From the NCBI GenBank assembly GCA_003427395.1, contig BFEA01001014.1, forward strand, positions 234,967 through 257,679: 22,713 bases of DNA, written 5' to 3'. This DNA is from Chara braunii. Taxonomy: Eukaryota; Streptophyta; Charophyceae; Charales; Characeae. The notes beneath the pieces are model-generated. The model was not told where the DNA came from and did not search any database. It was given only the letters and a program-made list of their open reading frames with translations. Position 1 is the stretch's first letter, and the number at the start of each line of letters is the position of its first letter. Shown one piece after another: positions 1 to 9,236 of this stretch. The position numbers and the translations under genes were made by a program.

Positions 1-750
1 GACAAGTTCATATTCCGGATCTTTACTTTGTTGATCTCCTCTCTTTGTGCATGTGCTTCCACTAGTCTAGCCTCTCTTTGTCAAGTTCATATGCCAGATC
101 TTTGCTTAATTGATCTCTTCTCTTTGTGCATGTACTTTCCACTAGTCTAGTCTTTCATTGTCAAGTTCGTGTTTTGATGTGAAATCCCAGATCTTTACTT
201 CGTTGATCTCTACTCTTTGTGCATGTGCTTTCCACTAGTCTAGTCTCTCATTGTTAAGATCGTGTTCTGGATCTTTGCTTAGTTGATCCCTACTCTTTGT
301 GCATGTACTTCCATTAAGTCTAGTCTCTCATTGTCAAGTTAATGTTCCGGATCTTTGCTTAGTTGATCTCTTCTCTTTGTGCATGTACTTTCCACTAGTC
401 TAGTCTTTCATTGTCAAGTTCATGTTTTGATATGAAATTCCGGATCTTTACTTCGTTGATCTCTACTCTTTGTGCATGTGCTTTCCACTAGTCTAGTCTC
501 TCATTGTCAAGATCGTGTTCCGGGTCTTTGCTTAGTTGATCTCTTCTCTTTGTGCATGTACTTCCACTAGTCTAGTCTTTCATTGACAAGTTCATATTCC
601 TGATCTTTACTTTGTTGATCTCCTCTCTTTGTGCATGTGCTTCCACTAGTCTAGCCTCTCTTTGTCAAGTTCATGTTTCGGATCTTGTTTAGATGATCTT
701 CTTTTCTATGAGTATGTGTTTTCCTTAAAGTTTGGTCTAGCTTCTCATTG
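1..750. repeat. Satellite-like tandem array, ~80-bp monomer with 253-bp higher-order unit
   Basis: Nine head-to-tail monomers begin at about 1, 80, 160, 253, 333, 413, 506, 585 and 664. Each carries the core GATCTTT(A/G)CTT, then TTTGTGCATGT, then CCACTAGTCTAG. Lengths are 79-80 bp, except the third and sixth (93 bp), which share a 13-bp insertion next to GTTTTGAT. Monomers 2/5, 3/6 and 4/7 pair up at exactly 253 bp, and monomer 8 matches monomer 1 with a single visible difference, so the order is A-B-C-D-B-C-D-A plus a degenerate ninth copy. The array runs off the left edge. No coding potential is seen. Confidence 0.95.
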
Positions 751-2106
751 GCATGTTATTCCAAGATATACTCATTCAATCTCTCACTATGGGAGGGGTG
801 ATCGACGTTTGGCTACTATTACGGGGAACTGATTTAATTGGGAGTTCTTCTTGTGTTCTCTCCCTCTTTCTCTCCCTCTTTCTCTCTCTCTCTCTCTTGC
901 CTCTCTCTCCCCCACGCTTTCTCCCCTCGTCTCTCCTTTCGCCTTGCCTCTCTGTTTCCCTTCCCCTCACTTGGCATATGACTAACCACTCTCCCCTCAC
1001 TTGTTACATTGCCAGGGTGCGAACAGTAAAGAGAGACCAGACCTCACTTGGTAGAGAGAGAGGGCAAGGGAGGGATAGCCGGTCCCTTGTGCCACCAAGA
1101 AGGCAAAGAAAAAAAAAAGGGGGGGGCGTTGGGAGAAAGTGGGAAAAAAACGAGATCCGGAGAAAGCATAAGTCGAGGAAGAGGCCAGTTTGACTCAACC
1201 ATTTCCCCGACTGCATGACTATGAGAAGAGGATGGGCTGATTGAACAACAAAAAAGGAACAAAGCACAGCCAAAGAGCATGGAAAGGATAGGCATGTGGG
1301 AAGGGCTATGTGTTGACCCCCAACGGGCCAACGGGGGACATTGTATGGATCTTCTTGCTTGTGTGGGATTGTGCAGGTGAGTAACGGCTAGAAATGCCTT
1401 AAGCGGGATAGGGGTGAGAGGAACTGGGCATCAAGAGGAAAAGGAAAAGGGGACGAAGGGGCTATGGGACCCTTGACATAGAGCCAACCCATGAAAATGA
1501 CTTTTGCGCTTGAGACTTTGAAGTGTGATTGAGAGTGCAATCGTGCCAAGGAAAATGTGATGTTGTGTGTGCATGTATATGAGGACCCCGAAAAGCCTAG
1601 GGGGCCTACTTCAATAAGGTGGGAAGCAAATTGTGAGATCCGATAAATGCGTAGAGGCGAGGAAGAGAACGGCTCCGCCGCATCCCGATGACGCTATATA
1701 ACCAAAATGCTTAGGGAAATGGTGCGTGGCATAAGGATGACGCTTAGCCTACGCACAAGAGAAGAGAAACACTCAAAGTATCCTTGGACTGTCTCCGTAT
1801 TGGAAGGAGCAATTGCATGAGAACACCACAAAGAATCAAAAGAAAATCAGCGTTGCGGGGCGACCAGCGAGACTACCACCCGGCGTGAGGGCTGAGCTAC
1901 ATCCCCAATGTCAAAGCTCTTCACGCGATGGCCCACCCCCATCGATCTCAAAGCAGTAGGTGGGGGTGACCTCGGGACGAACGGTCCGTGCCTCGAGCAT
2001 GAGCGTGGGCGGGCCGAGCCAACTGGGACCCGCAGTGAGGTCGACTAAGGCTCGAAAGTCAACCGGGGTTTGGCCCTACACCGACCACAGGAAGTTATCT
2101 GTCGAC
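751..2106. other. Unassigned spacer with CT-rich and GA-rich low complexity
   Basis: No supported gene. Positions about 857-930 are a CT microsatellite-like tract, and 1050-1150 is GA-rich with an A run followed by a G run near 1108-1128. The open frames over this tract are low-complexity (Leu/Ser/Pro or Arg/Lys) and look spurious. A degenerate direct repeat containing GAGATCCG and CGAGGAAGAG occurs near 1152 and 1635. From about 1850 the DNA becomes GC-richer and runs into the decayed gene at 2110. Confidence 0.6.
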
Positions 2107-2109
2107 TGA

Positions 2110-3592
2110 AGAAATAAGGTTCTCTTCGTGTTGATTGAGACTAGACTAAAGAGTCCGGAGATCGCACTTGCCGAAGGCATTGTGCACATAAAATGGAAAG
2201 ATACGGGAGACGTGACATCTATCGCACCGTTCGGGTACGACCCTTTGAAGGCGGACATCAGGAGTGCAGAGCTTAAGGAAGCGGTGGTTGCGATAAAGAG
2301 CCACACGTTCGTCCTCGATCTGTGCAGACCGGTTGACCTGAAGCTGTGGAAACCCCAAGCGTTGGAGACTTCGGACGTGGTGTCCGCCGCATTGGACTCT
2401 CGTTGTTTTCGTGCCGCGGCAGCACAACCTCTCATTTCTGGCCAGCATGCACCATCTTTCTTTCGTAAAGCTGCTGGAAGGGAAGTGGGTGAGGAGGAAT
2501 CAACAAAAGAAAAGCTTCCCCGTGGGGAACAATTTGTACATGGAAGACGACCGCATATACATCCTCTTCAAGGGTGACGATCTGCACGTTAGACGAGGGA
2601 AGGATGCCGAAGGGTGCTGCTGTTGTGGTGCGGTTGCCTTCAAGTTAGAGGGTTACCCAGACGGATGTGTCGGAGATTCCCTTCACCCCTTGCGACTGGT
2701 CGCAACAGCGCCTGAACGACAGGGTAGTGTCTACAGGGATATGGAACGGAATCCGACACAATTCGTTGGTCTTCTTGATTTCGTTAGCAAGAGGGGAAAG
2801 GGTGTCGTCTTTCTTAGGAAGCCGTACGCGCAAAGCGTGTGGGAACTTCTGAAAGCAGGTTGGCACGTTGTCGCGATGGAAGGGAACTCCGACCTGTTGC
2901 GATTCCAACTCGTCAAAAGCGAGGTCAATTCGGGGGCCCACAATTGCAAGTTCATGGTCGTGAAGGCGACACGGGATCGGGTGTGGAGCAACAAGACGGA
3001 CATGTGATTCAAGTTGAGTGAGGGGAAGAGGAACAAGATGTACGACTTCTTGTTCCTGCAAATGCGGTCTAGGAAGGACACTGACGCCATGTACGTCCGC
3101 CGCAGGGACCACATATTGGCGTTGCTCGACAACCACCACTTCACCTCCCGCATGAACGAGAAGACCTTCCTCGAAAGGTTGCAGTCCCTTTACTTTGTCA
3201 AGTTCGAGGAGGAGTTGAAGTTCGACAGTTACGCTTCCTTGATCTCCACTGACGGCGAGGCAACCACCGATGTCGAGTTCGACGCCAATGCCAAGGAGGA
3301 GGAGAGCGACACCGAGAGCCTCGACCTGCAGTATGACCCACCTCCGGCGGAGCACGCCCGAGGGTTCTCGTTGGCCGGTCCGTGAACAAGCCCGACACCC
3401 CTCGTGTTGTCGATGGCCAAACCGGCGCCGGGCACTACGCCGATGAAGTTGTTGGAGAGACTGAAAGCTCTGGCCATCCCCCCACGCGCATGGCGTCCCA
3501 GGTTCGGCGTCCCGTCCGATCATCTGTCTTGGAAGGATGGCAACATTCACTTCCTTCTTAAGCCGCAAAGTCATTCGCCTGAGGTGGACTAG
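2110..3592 (+). pseudogene. Decayed N-terminal part of a large protein upstream of a Ulp1 domain
   Basis: Not a recognised family. Coding-like text begins after a TGA at 2107 in frame 1 (motif HIKWKDTGDVTSIAPFGYDP, 2182-2241) and moves to frame 2 near 2400-2415 (motif EDDRIYILFKGDD). Part of 2649-2790 reads better in frame 3 (segment CDWSQQRLNDRVVSTG) before frame 2 resumes at about 2800 with SVWELLKAGWHVVAMEG. That segment has the feel of a class I methyltransferase-like strand/helix, but this is a weak impression. Frame 2 then continues to 3592, broken by a TGA at 3005 and at 3383 and a TAG at 3590. No ATG is seen; the left end is open. The next segment continues in the same frame, so both probably come from one long gene or transposon ORF. 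Confidence 0.55.
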
Positions 3593-4123
3593 GGCCATGA
3601 CATGATTTGGCATCCAGGAGTCATCCAACCCGCGATACAAAAGGGCGAGTGGATCATGGCCGTTGCAGTCTCGGGCGCGGGATCGGTGTCCATACCTCGC
3701 GAGTCGAAGTCCACTTTCCTCCACCTCGCGAGGATTTCGGTCCTCCAAAAAGTGAGGGTCGAAAATGATATGTTTGCACCCGACGACTTGTCCGTCGTTT
3801 CCACAGTCGGGCGACAGTTCGATGAGTTTAAGAACAAGTGCTGGTTGGAACTGACGGAGGACGACTACAAGCTCGACACGAGCCCGTCGAAGGGCATGGT
3901 GGACTGGAAAGTGGCCCCTCCCTGTGGGGCGCACGGGAGTTCCGGGGGGGGGGCACCAGGCGGTGAAGGGGACGGGGGTGGCAGTGCGGGGGGTGGCAAA
4001 GGAGTCCCGCCTAGTAGGGAGGGCGGCACCACGACACCGGGAGGCAGAGGTGGGGTGGCGGGTTTGGCCGTCGATCGACATCCGTCTACTGGCCCCGGAC
4101 CAGAGCATGTGACGGCGGTGACG

Positions 4124-4441
4124 CAGTCCGCCGACCTCCCGACTTCGTCTGCCGGCTCAGCGAGGGAGACAATGGCAGCCTTGGTTGCTCTAAGTAGCCG
4201 CTCGGGTGGAACGTTAAAGTCCGCCGGGATCCGAACTACGTCGGTTGAGGTGTCACCAAGACGGTCCACCGTGCAGAGCCGGTCGGGGGTGGGGGAGCCG
4301 AGCACGAATCCCATAATTGGCAGCGGTGCGGTGAGGGACGGGAATGCGTCGTCTGAGCGGAAGCGACGACCGCTGGGATCTACAAGTGCAAGGTCCGGCG
4401 ACACGGAGACGATGAAGTCCGCAGAGATCCGAACTTCTTCA
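4124..4441 (+). repeat. Three-copy in-frame peptide repeat
   Basis: Three related nonapeptides occur in one frame: QSADLPTSS (codon 1 at 4124), KSAGIRTTS (4217) and KSAEIRTSS (4415). The DNA around the second and third is clearly related (AAGTCCGC then GATCCGAACT), 198 bp apart. This fits local duplication inside a disordered linker. Confidence 0.7.
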
Positions 4442-4554
4442 GGGGGGAGGGGTCGGCCAGGGATTGTCGTACCGTCGGGAGGGGCAACATGCACGGAGAC
4501 AGAAGGGTGGTCGTCGGGATTCAACACGGGTTCCGGAGAAGGGGCTGAATTTCA

Positions 4555-4665
4555 TGGAAGGGAAGGAGGGGAGGAAATGGAGGAAGGGAAGGAAGGGGAA
4601 GAAGGGGAGGAAGGGGAGGAAGAAGGGGAAGAAGGGGAGGAGGAGAGGAAGGGGGAGAAGCTGAT
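4555..4665 (+). repeat. GA-rich minisatellite encoding a Glu/Gly tract
   Basis: Repeated GAAGGGGAGGAA-like hexamers and dodecamers encode an acidic EEGEEG-type tract in the frame of the surrounding decayed gene. The array creates long open frames on both strands; those on the minus strand are Pro/Ser/Leu-rich shadows. Confidence 0.85.
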
Positions 4666-5569
4666 TGAATTGCTTGAAGGAAGAGAGGGTGCCAAAGGGG
4701 ACATTGGTATTGGAGAGGACGAAGGGGAGGACAGTGGGGACGATGCCGGATCTGTAGAGTCGTCTGACAAGTTCGAACAACTGTATGGAGAGCATCGCGA
4801 GGATGATGTCGCCAATGATGCCACGACAATGGAGACGGAGACACAAGTGGTTAGCAGCCTTTCTGCAGAGCCTGAAGACTATAAGGTCCAACCACTCACG
4901 TCTGTCGTCCATTTGCAACACCGGTTTGACGAGGTTTCCGTTGCTATGACCCCATCTAAAGCAAGTCGCCGTATAAGCATCGAAGAAGTTATCGACGGTA
5001 TCCTCGGCGACCAACACATGTCCGCGCATCCATCCACAACACCTGACGTCGATGGCATTAGCAACATCAAACCTTCCGTGGTAGTTGCCCTCGCTTTCTC
5101 GCCACCGAACTCTCCGGTGCTGCTGGCTACCCTCGTCGGCGGAGGGGAAGGCGAGGTCAGGGGATAACAACATGTCACGTCCCCTAAAAAATCAAGGGTC
5201 GACACTCAAGCTCTCGACGTGCTCGCTTTGCCCGCGCCAACTTCACCGACGAAGGAGCGGAGAGACAAACCGACTGGTAAGCTGTGAAGAACATCACAGT
5301 GTCTGAGCACCCAGGCTTCCGAAAACGAGAGTGCAACGTCCTTCGTAGTCCGGATGTCGGAGGACTATAGTCTGCGCCATACACACGAGGACTGTCCACA
5401 CTGTCTGTCGATACGGGAACTTCCGGATGTCGATATACTACAGCCTTTAGTCCTTCCAATTACATCTTATCGGCCTTTCTGTGAGTCAACCAGGTTGGTG
5501 GTCGCGAGCAGGGAAGACTTCAACGAAAACATGACACTCCATCAAAGGAAGGATCTATCATTCTATGAA

Positions 5570-6031
5570 GTATGTTTTTATTGAAGCATTCTCTCACAAT
5601 AGTCTCCCCGGCTAAGAATCTGACCAACTAAATAGAATGACAATTTTTTTTTTCTCGGAAAGAGTGGTGGTTTAAGTTAGCCAGGATCCACACTTCCTAT
5701 GTCGATGCGTAATTTGGTTAGTCTCAGTGGGTCTTCTGTGGGAAAACGTCTGCCGAAATCCGAGCTTCGAGGAATGTTGGTCTTCCGCTTCTGTGACTTG
5801 TGGTAGTTTTTCTTTGTGAAGGGCGCGGGTGTCAAGTTCGAATGCGCTAGTCGTTTTGTTTTCCAGCCGCACAGACGTACCTCGGTGCTGATGGCCATGC
5901 AAAATCGGGGTTCTACAATTGGAGAGGTCCTGCGTCTTTACGATTATGTGGTTCTCACATTGTCACATTCGTCGGATTCGTGTTAGGAAATGTGTATCCA
6001 TTTTCCGTTTTGTCTTTCTTCTGTTGTACAG
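5570..6031 (+). other. Candidate intron of the Ulp1-bearing gene
   Basis: A GTATGT donor-like site at 5570 follows the coding-like segment ending SFYE. A pyrimidine-rich tract (TTTTGTCTTTCTTCTG) then leads to TTGTACAG ending at 6031. The 462 bp between are AT-richer and hold no convincing reading frame. Donor and acceptor fit the plant GT-AG pattern, but splicing is inferred. Confidence 0.45.
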
Positions 6032-6300
6032 GGGTGGGATAATCTCGAACACGGAGGTCTTTGAAATATCCGAAACACATATTGCAAAAAGTCCCTATGT
6101 TGACGACAAAACACAAGGATATGTTAAAGGAATTAGGGGTTGATGTGAAGATTGGGAGGAAGGAACATGTCATTGCCATTGAGAAATGTATTTCTCTTAT
6201 GGCCCCTGAGAAAGGGACATATCCACGATCTGTGGGTAGGGGTCAGGCCATATATGAGAAATACTTAGCAAAGCGTCGTGCAATGGGGGACAATGCTTAG
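6032..6300 (+). pseudogene. Decayed exon between linker and Ulp1 domain
   Basis: After the candidate acceptor the reading is GWDNLEHGGL (6032-6061), then EVFEISETHIAK in a second frame, then VPMLTTKHKDMLKELGVDV in frame 1, ending with a TAG at 6298-6300. The second switch falls at an A5 run (about 6085-6089), a typical place for a one-base indel. The last 60 residues are Lys-rich and helical in character (segment GRGQAIYEKYLAKRRAMG). I do not recognise a family. The position suggests it is the conserved pre-protease segment of the same ORF. Confidence 0.5.
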
Positions 6301-6354
6301 AACTCCGTTTCTCACTACCCCACATGTCCTTTCCTCGACGTTGTGCAGTGCGGG

Positions 6355-7109
6355 CCACAACATGTGGAACTCGCGGGGAAAGATTCGTTGCAGTAACTGC
6401 GTCTCGAAGCTCGCGGGTTTTGGACGACATTAAACGAAGCTCGGTGTCACCACACACCGCTCTCTGTACCCTGGTCGATGGTCAATTGCAAATTGCAGCA
6501 AAAGATCTCCTCACCCTCTTGCATATCGACGACAGGGTGAATGATTAGGTGGTCAATTTCTATATGGCGCTATTGGGGTCGACCACATGTGCGTCACGTG
6601 ACATCCAGTTAGGCCTTCAAGTCTTCATGTTTAATTCGTTCTTCATCAGTAAACTACAACTTCAAGGACACAGTGGGGTGGAAAGGTGGACTAAGAACGT
6701 AGATCTGCTTCAATACGATATTATCTTCGTTCTTGTCCACAAATATAATGATCACTGGATCCTCCTTTCCGTTAATTTGAGAGATAATATCCTCGAAATT
6801 TTCGATTCTTTCGCTCGTGTTGTCGTTGATTCGAGTTTTTACAATCGTGTTTTTGAGTTGATTGTACAGTATTTGGAACGTCCAACATTACATAGACGGT
6901 CGGGTGGGAGTTGGAAATCGATAGCGGGAAATGTTATGGTGGAAGGAGTTCCAAGACAAGTGGATGGGGCTAGTTGCGGTGTGTTCATGTTGATGTTTAC
7001 GACGCTGTTGCAACGTGGTGATCGACCACCTTTTAGGTTCTCTTATAAAGATATCCCGCTTATTAGACGACAATTGCCATCATGTATCTTAGAACGTCGT
7101 TGTCTTTGA
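6355..7109 (+). pseudogene. Ulp1-like C48 cysteine protease domain, broken by one in-frame TAG
   Basis: C48 proteases cleave SUMO-type ubiquitin-like tags; plants also carry the fold inside transposon proteins. The frame containing KDLLTLLHIDDRVND reaches a TAG at 6546-6548 and continues in the same frame with VVNFYMALL, which is the classical N-terminal Ulp1 segment, so the stop lies inside the domain. Numbering from 6549, His69 (6753, in DHWILL), Asp86 (6804, in IFDSF), Gln137 (6957) and Cys143 (6975, in QVDGASCGVF) form the expected His-Asp-Gln-Cys catalytic set, all present. The domain ends in RRQLPSCILERRCL and a TGA at 7107. The catalytic half is intact in 186 codons, so decay looks recent, or the downstream part was kept. 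Upstream, 6355-6460 is coding-like but its splice connection is unclear. A read-through or an alternative start cannot be excluded. Confidence 0.85.
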
Positions 7110-7722
7110 TGGATTTGATTGACTTAGAAACTTTCTTTTGAAAGTATTTCATTCATTATTGATTATGATTTACAAATTATGACATTATTTAACTGTCGTT
7201 TTGACAACGACATTGGTTTCTTTTATTGTTGCGAGTTTGAGTTCTCTTCGGCAGGCTCATTGCATGTCTGGCGTCATGTATAGACTTTGTAATCTCTGCC
7301 ACGTCCCAATCGTCTCTTATGCGGCGGAACAAGTACGCATTGCGTTCCATGTTTCAAATTTTGTTCAACTCAACCAAAAGTGTATGTATGATTGACATCA
7401 GATAATATCCGTAATTTTTGTGCGATATGACAAATTGGTATGTGGATGCGTGACAAATCTCAGCGAGTGTGTGAGTGTGCGGTTCATTATGTAAAGATCA
7501 CTAGCATCATGTCTCTTGTATGTGCATAGAATCACATGTCTTGTGACCACCTGCATTACATGTAACAAACAACTTTGTTTTTGTACCCAAACTTTTTTTG
7601 CACGGTCATTTAAAGTGCGGATTTCGATCGAAAATAAGCAAAATTTAAAGTTCTTGTGTAATATGACAGTTGTTGTCGCACAAAACGAACCTGTATATCA
7701 AAATTAACTGGTTGTTACAATA
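7110..7722. other. AT-rich flank, nothing supported
   Basis: AT-rich sequence after the Ulp1 stop. Short frames of about 60 codons at 7201 and 7516 have Cys/Phe-rich random composition and no recognisable motif. No terminal inverted repeat of a DNA transposon is obvious, though I cannot search exhaustively. Confidence 0.5.
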
Positions 7723-8265
7723 CACCTTGCTCGTCACAATTGTAAACAAGAATGGTTCTCAACACACTTCCTCATATCGGGCGAGATGATGGGCGTGCCT
7801 ATCATTACACTAAGTATTCTAGAGACGTTCGGATCTCATCAATATCCAAACAACCGTCCCGGGCGAGATGATGGGTATGCTTGCACAACTTAGGGATACC
7901 CTCGTAAAGAAATGTATTATCCAATAAGGATTCAATCATGCCACCTTGCTCACCACATTTATAAACTTTAAGCTTAACAAGTACGCATCTCTGCACACTT
8001 TCCCACAGGGTTCCCAGATGGGCATGCCTATCATTACGCTAAGTCTTCTAAACAAGTCCGGATCTCATCAAACATCCAAACATCCGTCTTAGGCGAGAGG
8101 ATGAACCTGCCTGTACAACTTAGGAATAACCTGAAGAATTATATTATCCAACAAGGATTCAATCATGACACCTTGCTCATCTTATTTATAAAGTTTAACA
8201 AGTATGAATTTCAACACACTTCCGCATTTAGGGCGAGTGGATGGGCGTGCCTACGTTCCTTAGGC
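7723..8265. repeat. Degenerate tandem repeat, ~220-bp unit
   Basis: CACCTTGCTC recurs at 7723, 7942 and 8169 (spacing 219 and 227 bp). Within each unit are GGGCGAGATGATGGG-like boxes (about 7779, 7861, 8008, 8091 and 8231), TCATTAC(A/G)CTAAG, GGATCTCATCAA and ACAACTTAGG blocks in the same order. The third copy is cut short near 8265. It abuts the broken end of the minus-strand retroelement. Confidence 0.85.
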
Positions 8266-8331
8266 AGCAACCAAAAATGAATTCGTTAGAAAGAAGACAC
8301 AATATAGTATCCTATTTTAACGAATAACATG

Positions 8332-9003
8332 TTAGGTGACGTCGTCCTGTCGGATGAAGTGGGCGAACTGCCAGGGCGAGGTAATGGTGATAGTAGGAGA
8401 TGGTGTGGGCGTGGAAGGCTCCGGGGGAGGAGGATTGGGGCATGGTGCCGCAATGGTACCTATGAAAGGTACGCGATATATATGTCCATACTTCGTTCTG
8501 AGAACGAGAGTGTTGATCGCCCAATCAGCCTCGGTGCTACGAAACCTACGAGACCACGGAGTACCGAGAATGAAGTCGTACCTCGTCTCCATCACATCGA
8601 AATGTGCAGAGGAGCGGTGACGACGAGACGCCGGGGGACGATCAGTCGGTTCCAGAGTGAGGAAGAAAGGGAGGTCGGTGACCGTCTGATCGAAGAAGCG
8701 CTGAGTCTTGTCATCCCCTAAGGTGACGGAGATGGGAGTCGGAGACCCTGTCGTGGGTAAGCGGGCTTCTTTTACCACACATGGGTGAATGAAGTCGCCC
8801 TGAGAACCGGAATCCCATATCGTTGAGTACACCCTCGTGGAGGTCCCCCGTCGTACAGGAATGATCGGGAGGGTGTGATCAGGGTCAGAGAGGATGACGA
8901 GAAGGCGACACAGTGCAGCGACCTGGAGGGTGAGTCCCTCCTGACGAGCTTGGAGCATGCTCAAGTCTAGGACACAACGTCCTTGTGAGTCGCAAGTTGC
9001 TCA
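8332..9003 (-). pseudogene. PR: Retroviral-type aspartic protease (Ty3-like), truncated pol
   Basis: The 210-residue open part has IWDSGSQGDFI (the D-S-G active-site loop), a flap-like region, and DFILGTPWSRRF, the C-terminal hydrophobic-hydrophobic-G-x-PW block of Ty3/DUF-type retropepsins. It would act as a dimer to cut Gag-Pol. Upstream the same frame reads back to a TGA at 9001-9003 (segment GRCVLDLSML) and beyond it to about 9050. Gag sits in another frame, so either a frameshift event or a translational frameshift once linked them. The tail is Pro/Thr-rich (PPPPEPSTPTPSPTITI) and ends at a TGA/TAA-rich AT border with no RT. Confidence 0.85.
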
Positions 9004-9236
9004 CTGCAACGGGTTGAGCGAGTGGCTCAACACGTCGGTAGTCGTGGAGAGGTAGGAGGGGAGACGGTGATCTGCGGAGGCGCAGACGGAATTGTGACAG
9101 AGGGTTGAGTACACTCTGTCGGGTCCTGCGATACCTCAACTCTAGTAGTGAGAGGGGCAAACCGAGACGGAGATATCGGAAAGCCGATTACTGAGGCTAG
9201 GAGGCGCCGCGGGGATGTGAGGTGTCGGGGGGGGGA

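Larger units (their letters stand above)
3593..5569 (+). pseudogene. Decayed middle part: Gly/Ser/Glu-rich linker and a following conserved segment
   Basis: Continues the same frame as the upstream segment. Residues encoded at 3602-3910 look globular (motifs WIMAVAVSGAG and CWLELTEDDYKLD). About 3920-4560 is Gly/Ser/Thr-rich and 4560-4670 is almost pure Glu/Gly, i.e. a disordered linker. From 4740 the text is acidic, then mixed. A TAA at 5165 and a TGA at 5285 interrupt the frame, but protein-like reading carries on (segment HTHEDCPHCLSIRELPDVD, about 5381-5437) to SFYE at 5569, where a GTATGT donor-like site follows. Read with the segments on both sides, this is probably the linker of a Ulp1-bearing ORF. 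Function unknown. Confidence 0.55.

Noticed and set aside
1-750. CRISPR-like array
   Set aside because: Monomers are contiguous with no unique spacers between conserved repeats, and the sequence context is eukaryotic.
753-1331. ORFs on both strands over the CT/GA-rich tract
   Set aside because: Composition is low-complexity Leu/Ser/Pro or Arg/Lys, with no motif and no homologous feel.
2645-4108. 487-codon minus-strand ORF
   Set aside because: It is a shadow of the GC-rich plus-strand reading, Arg/His/Val-rich without motifs, while the plus strand carries continuous protein-like text in frame.
4521-4844. Pro/Ser/Leu minus-strand ORFs
   Set aside because: Complement of the GAAGGGGAGGAA minisatellite that encodes the Glu/Gly tract on the plus strand.
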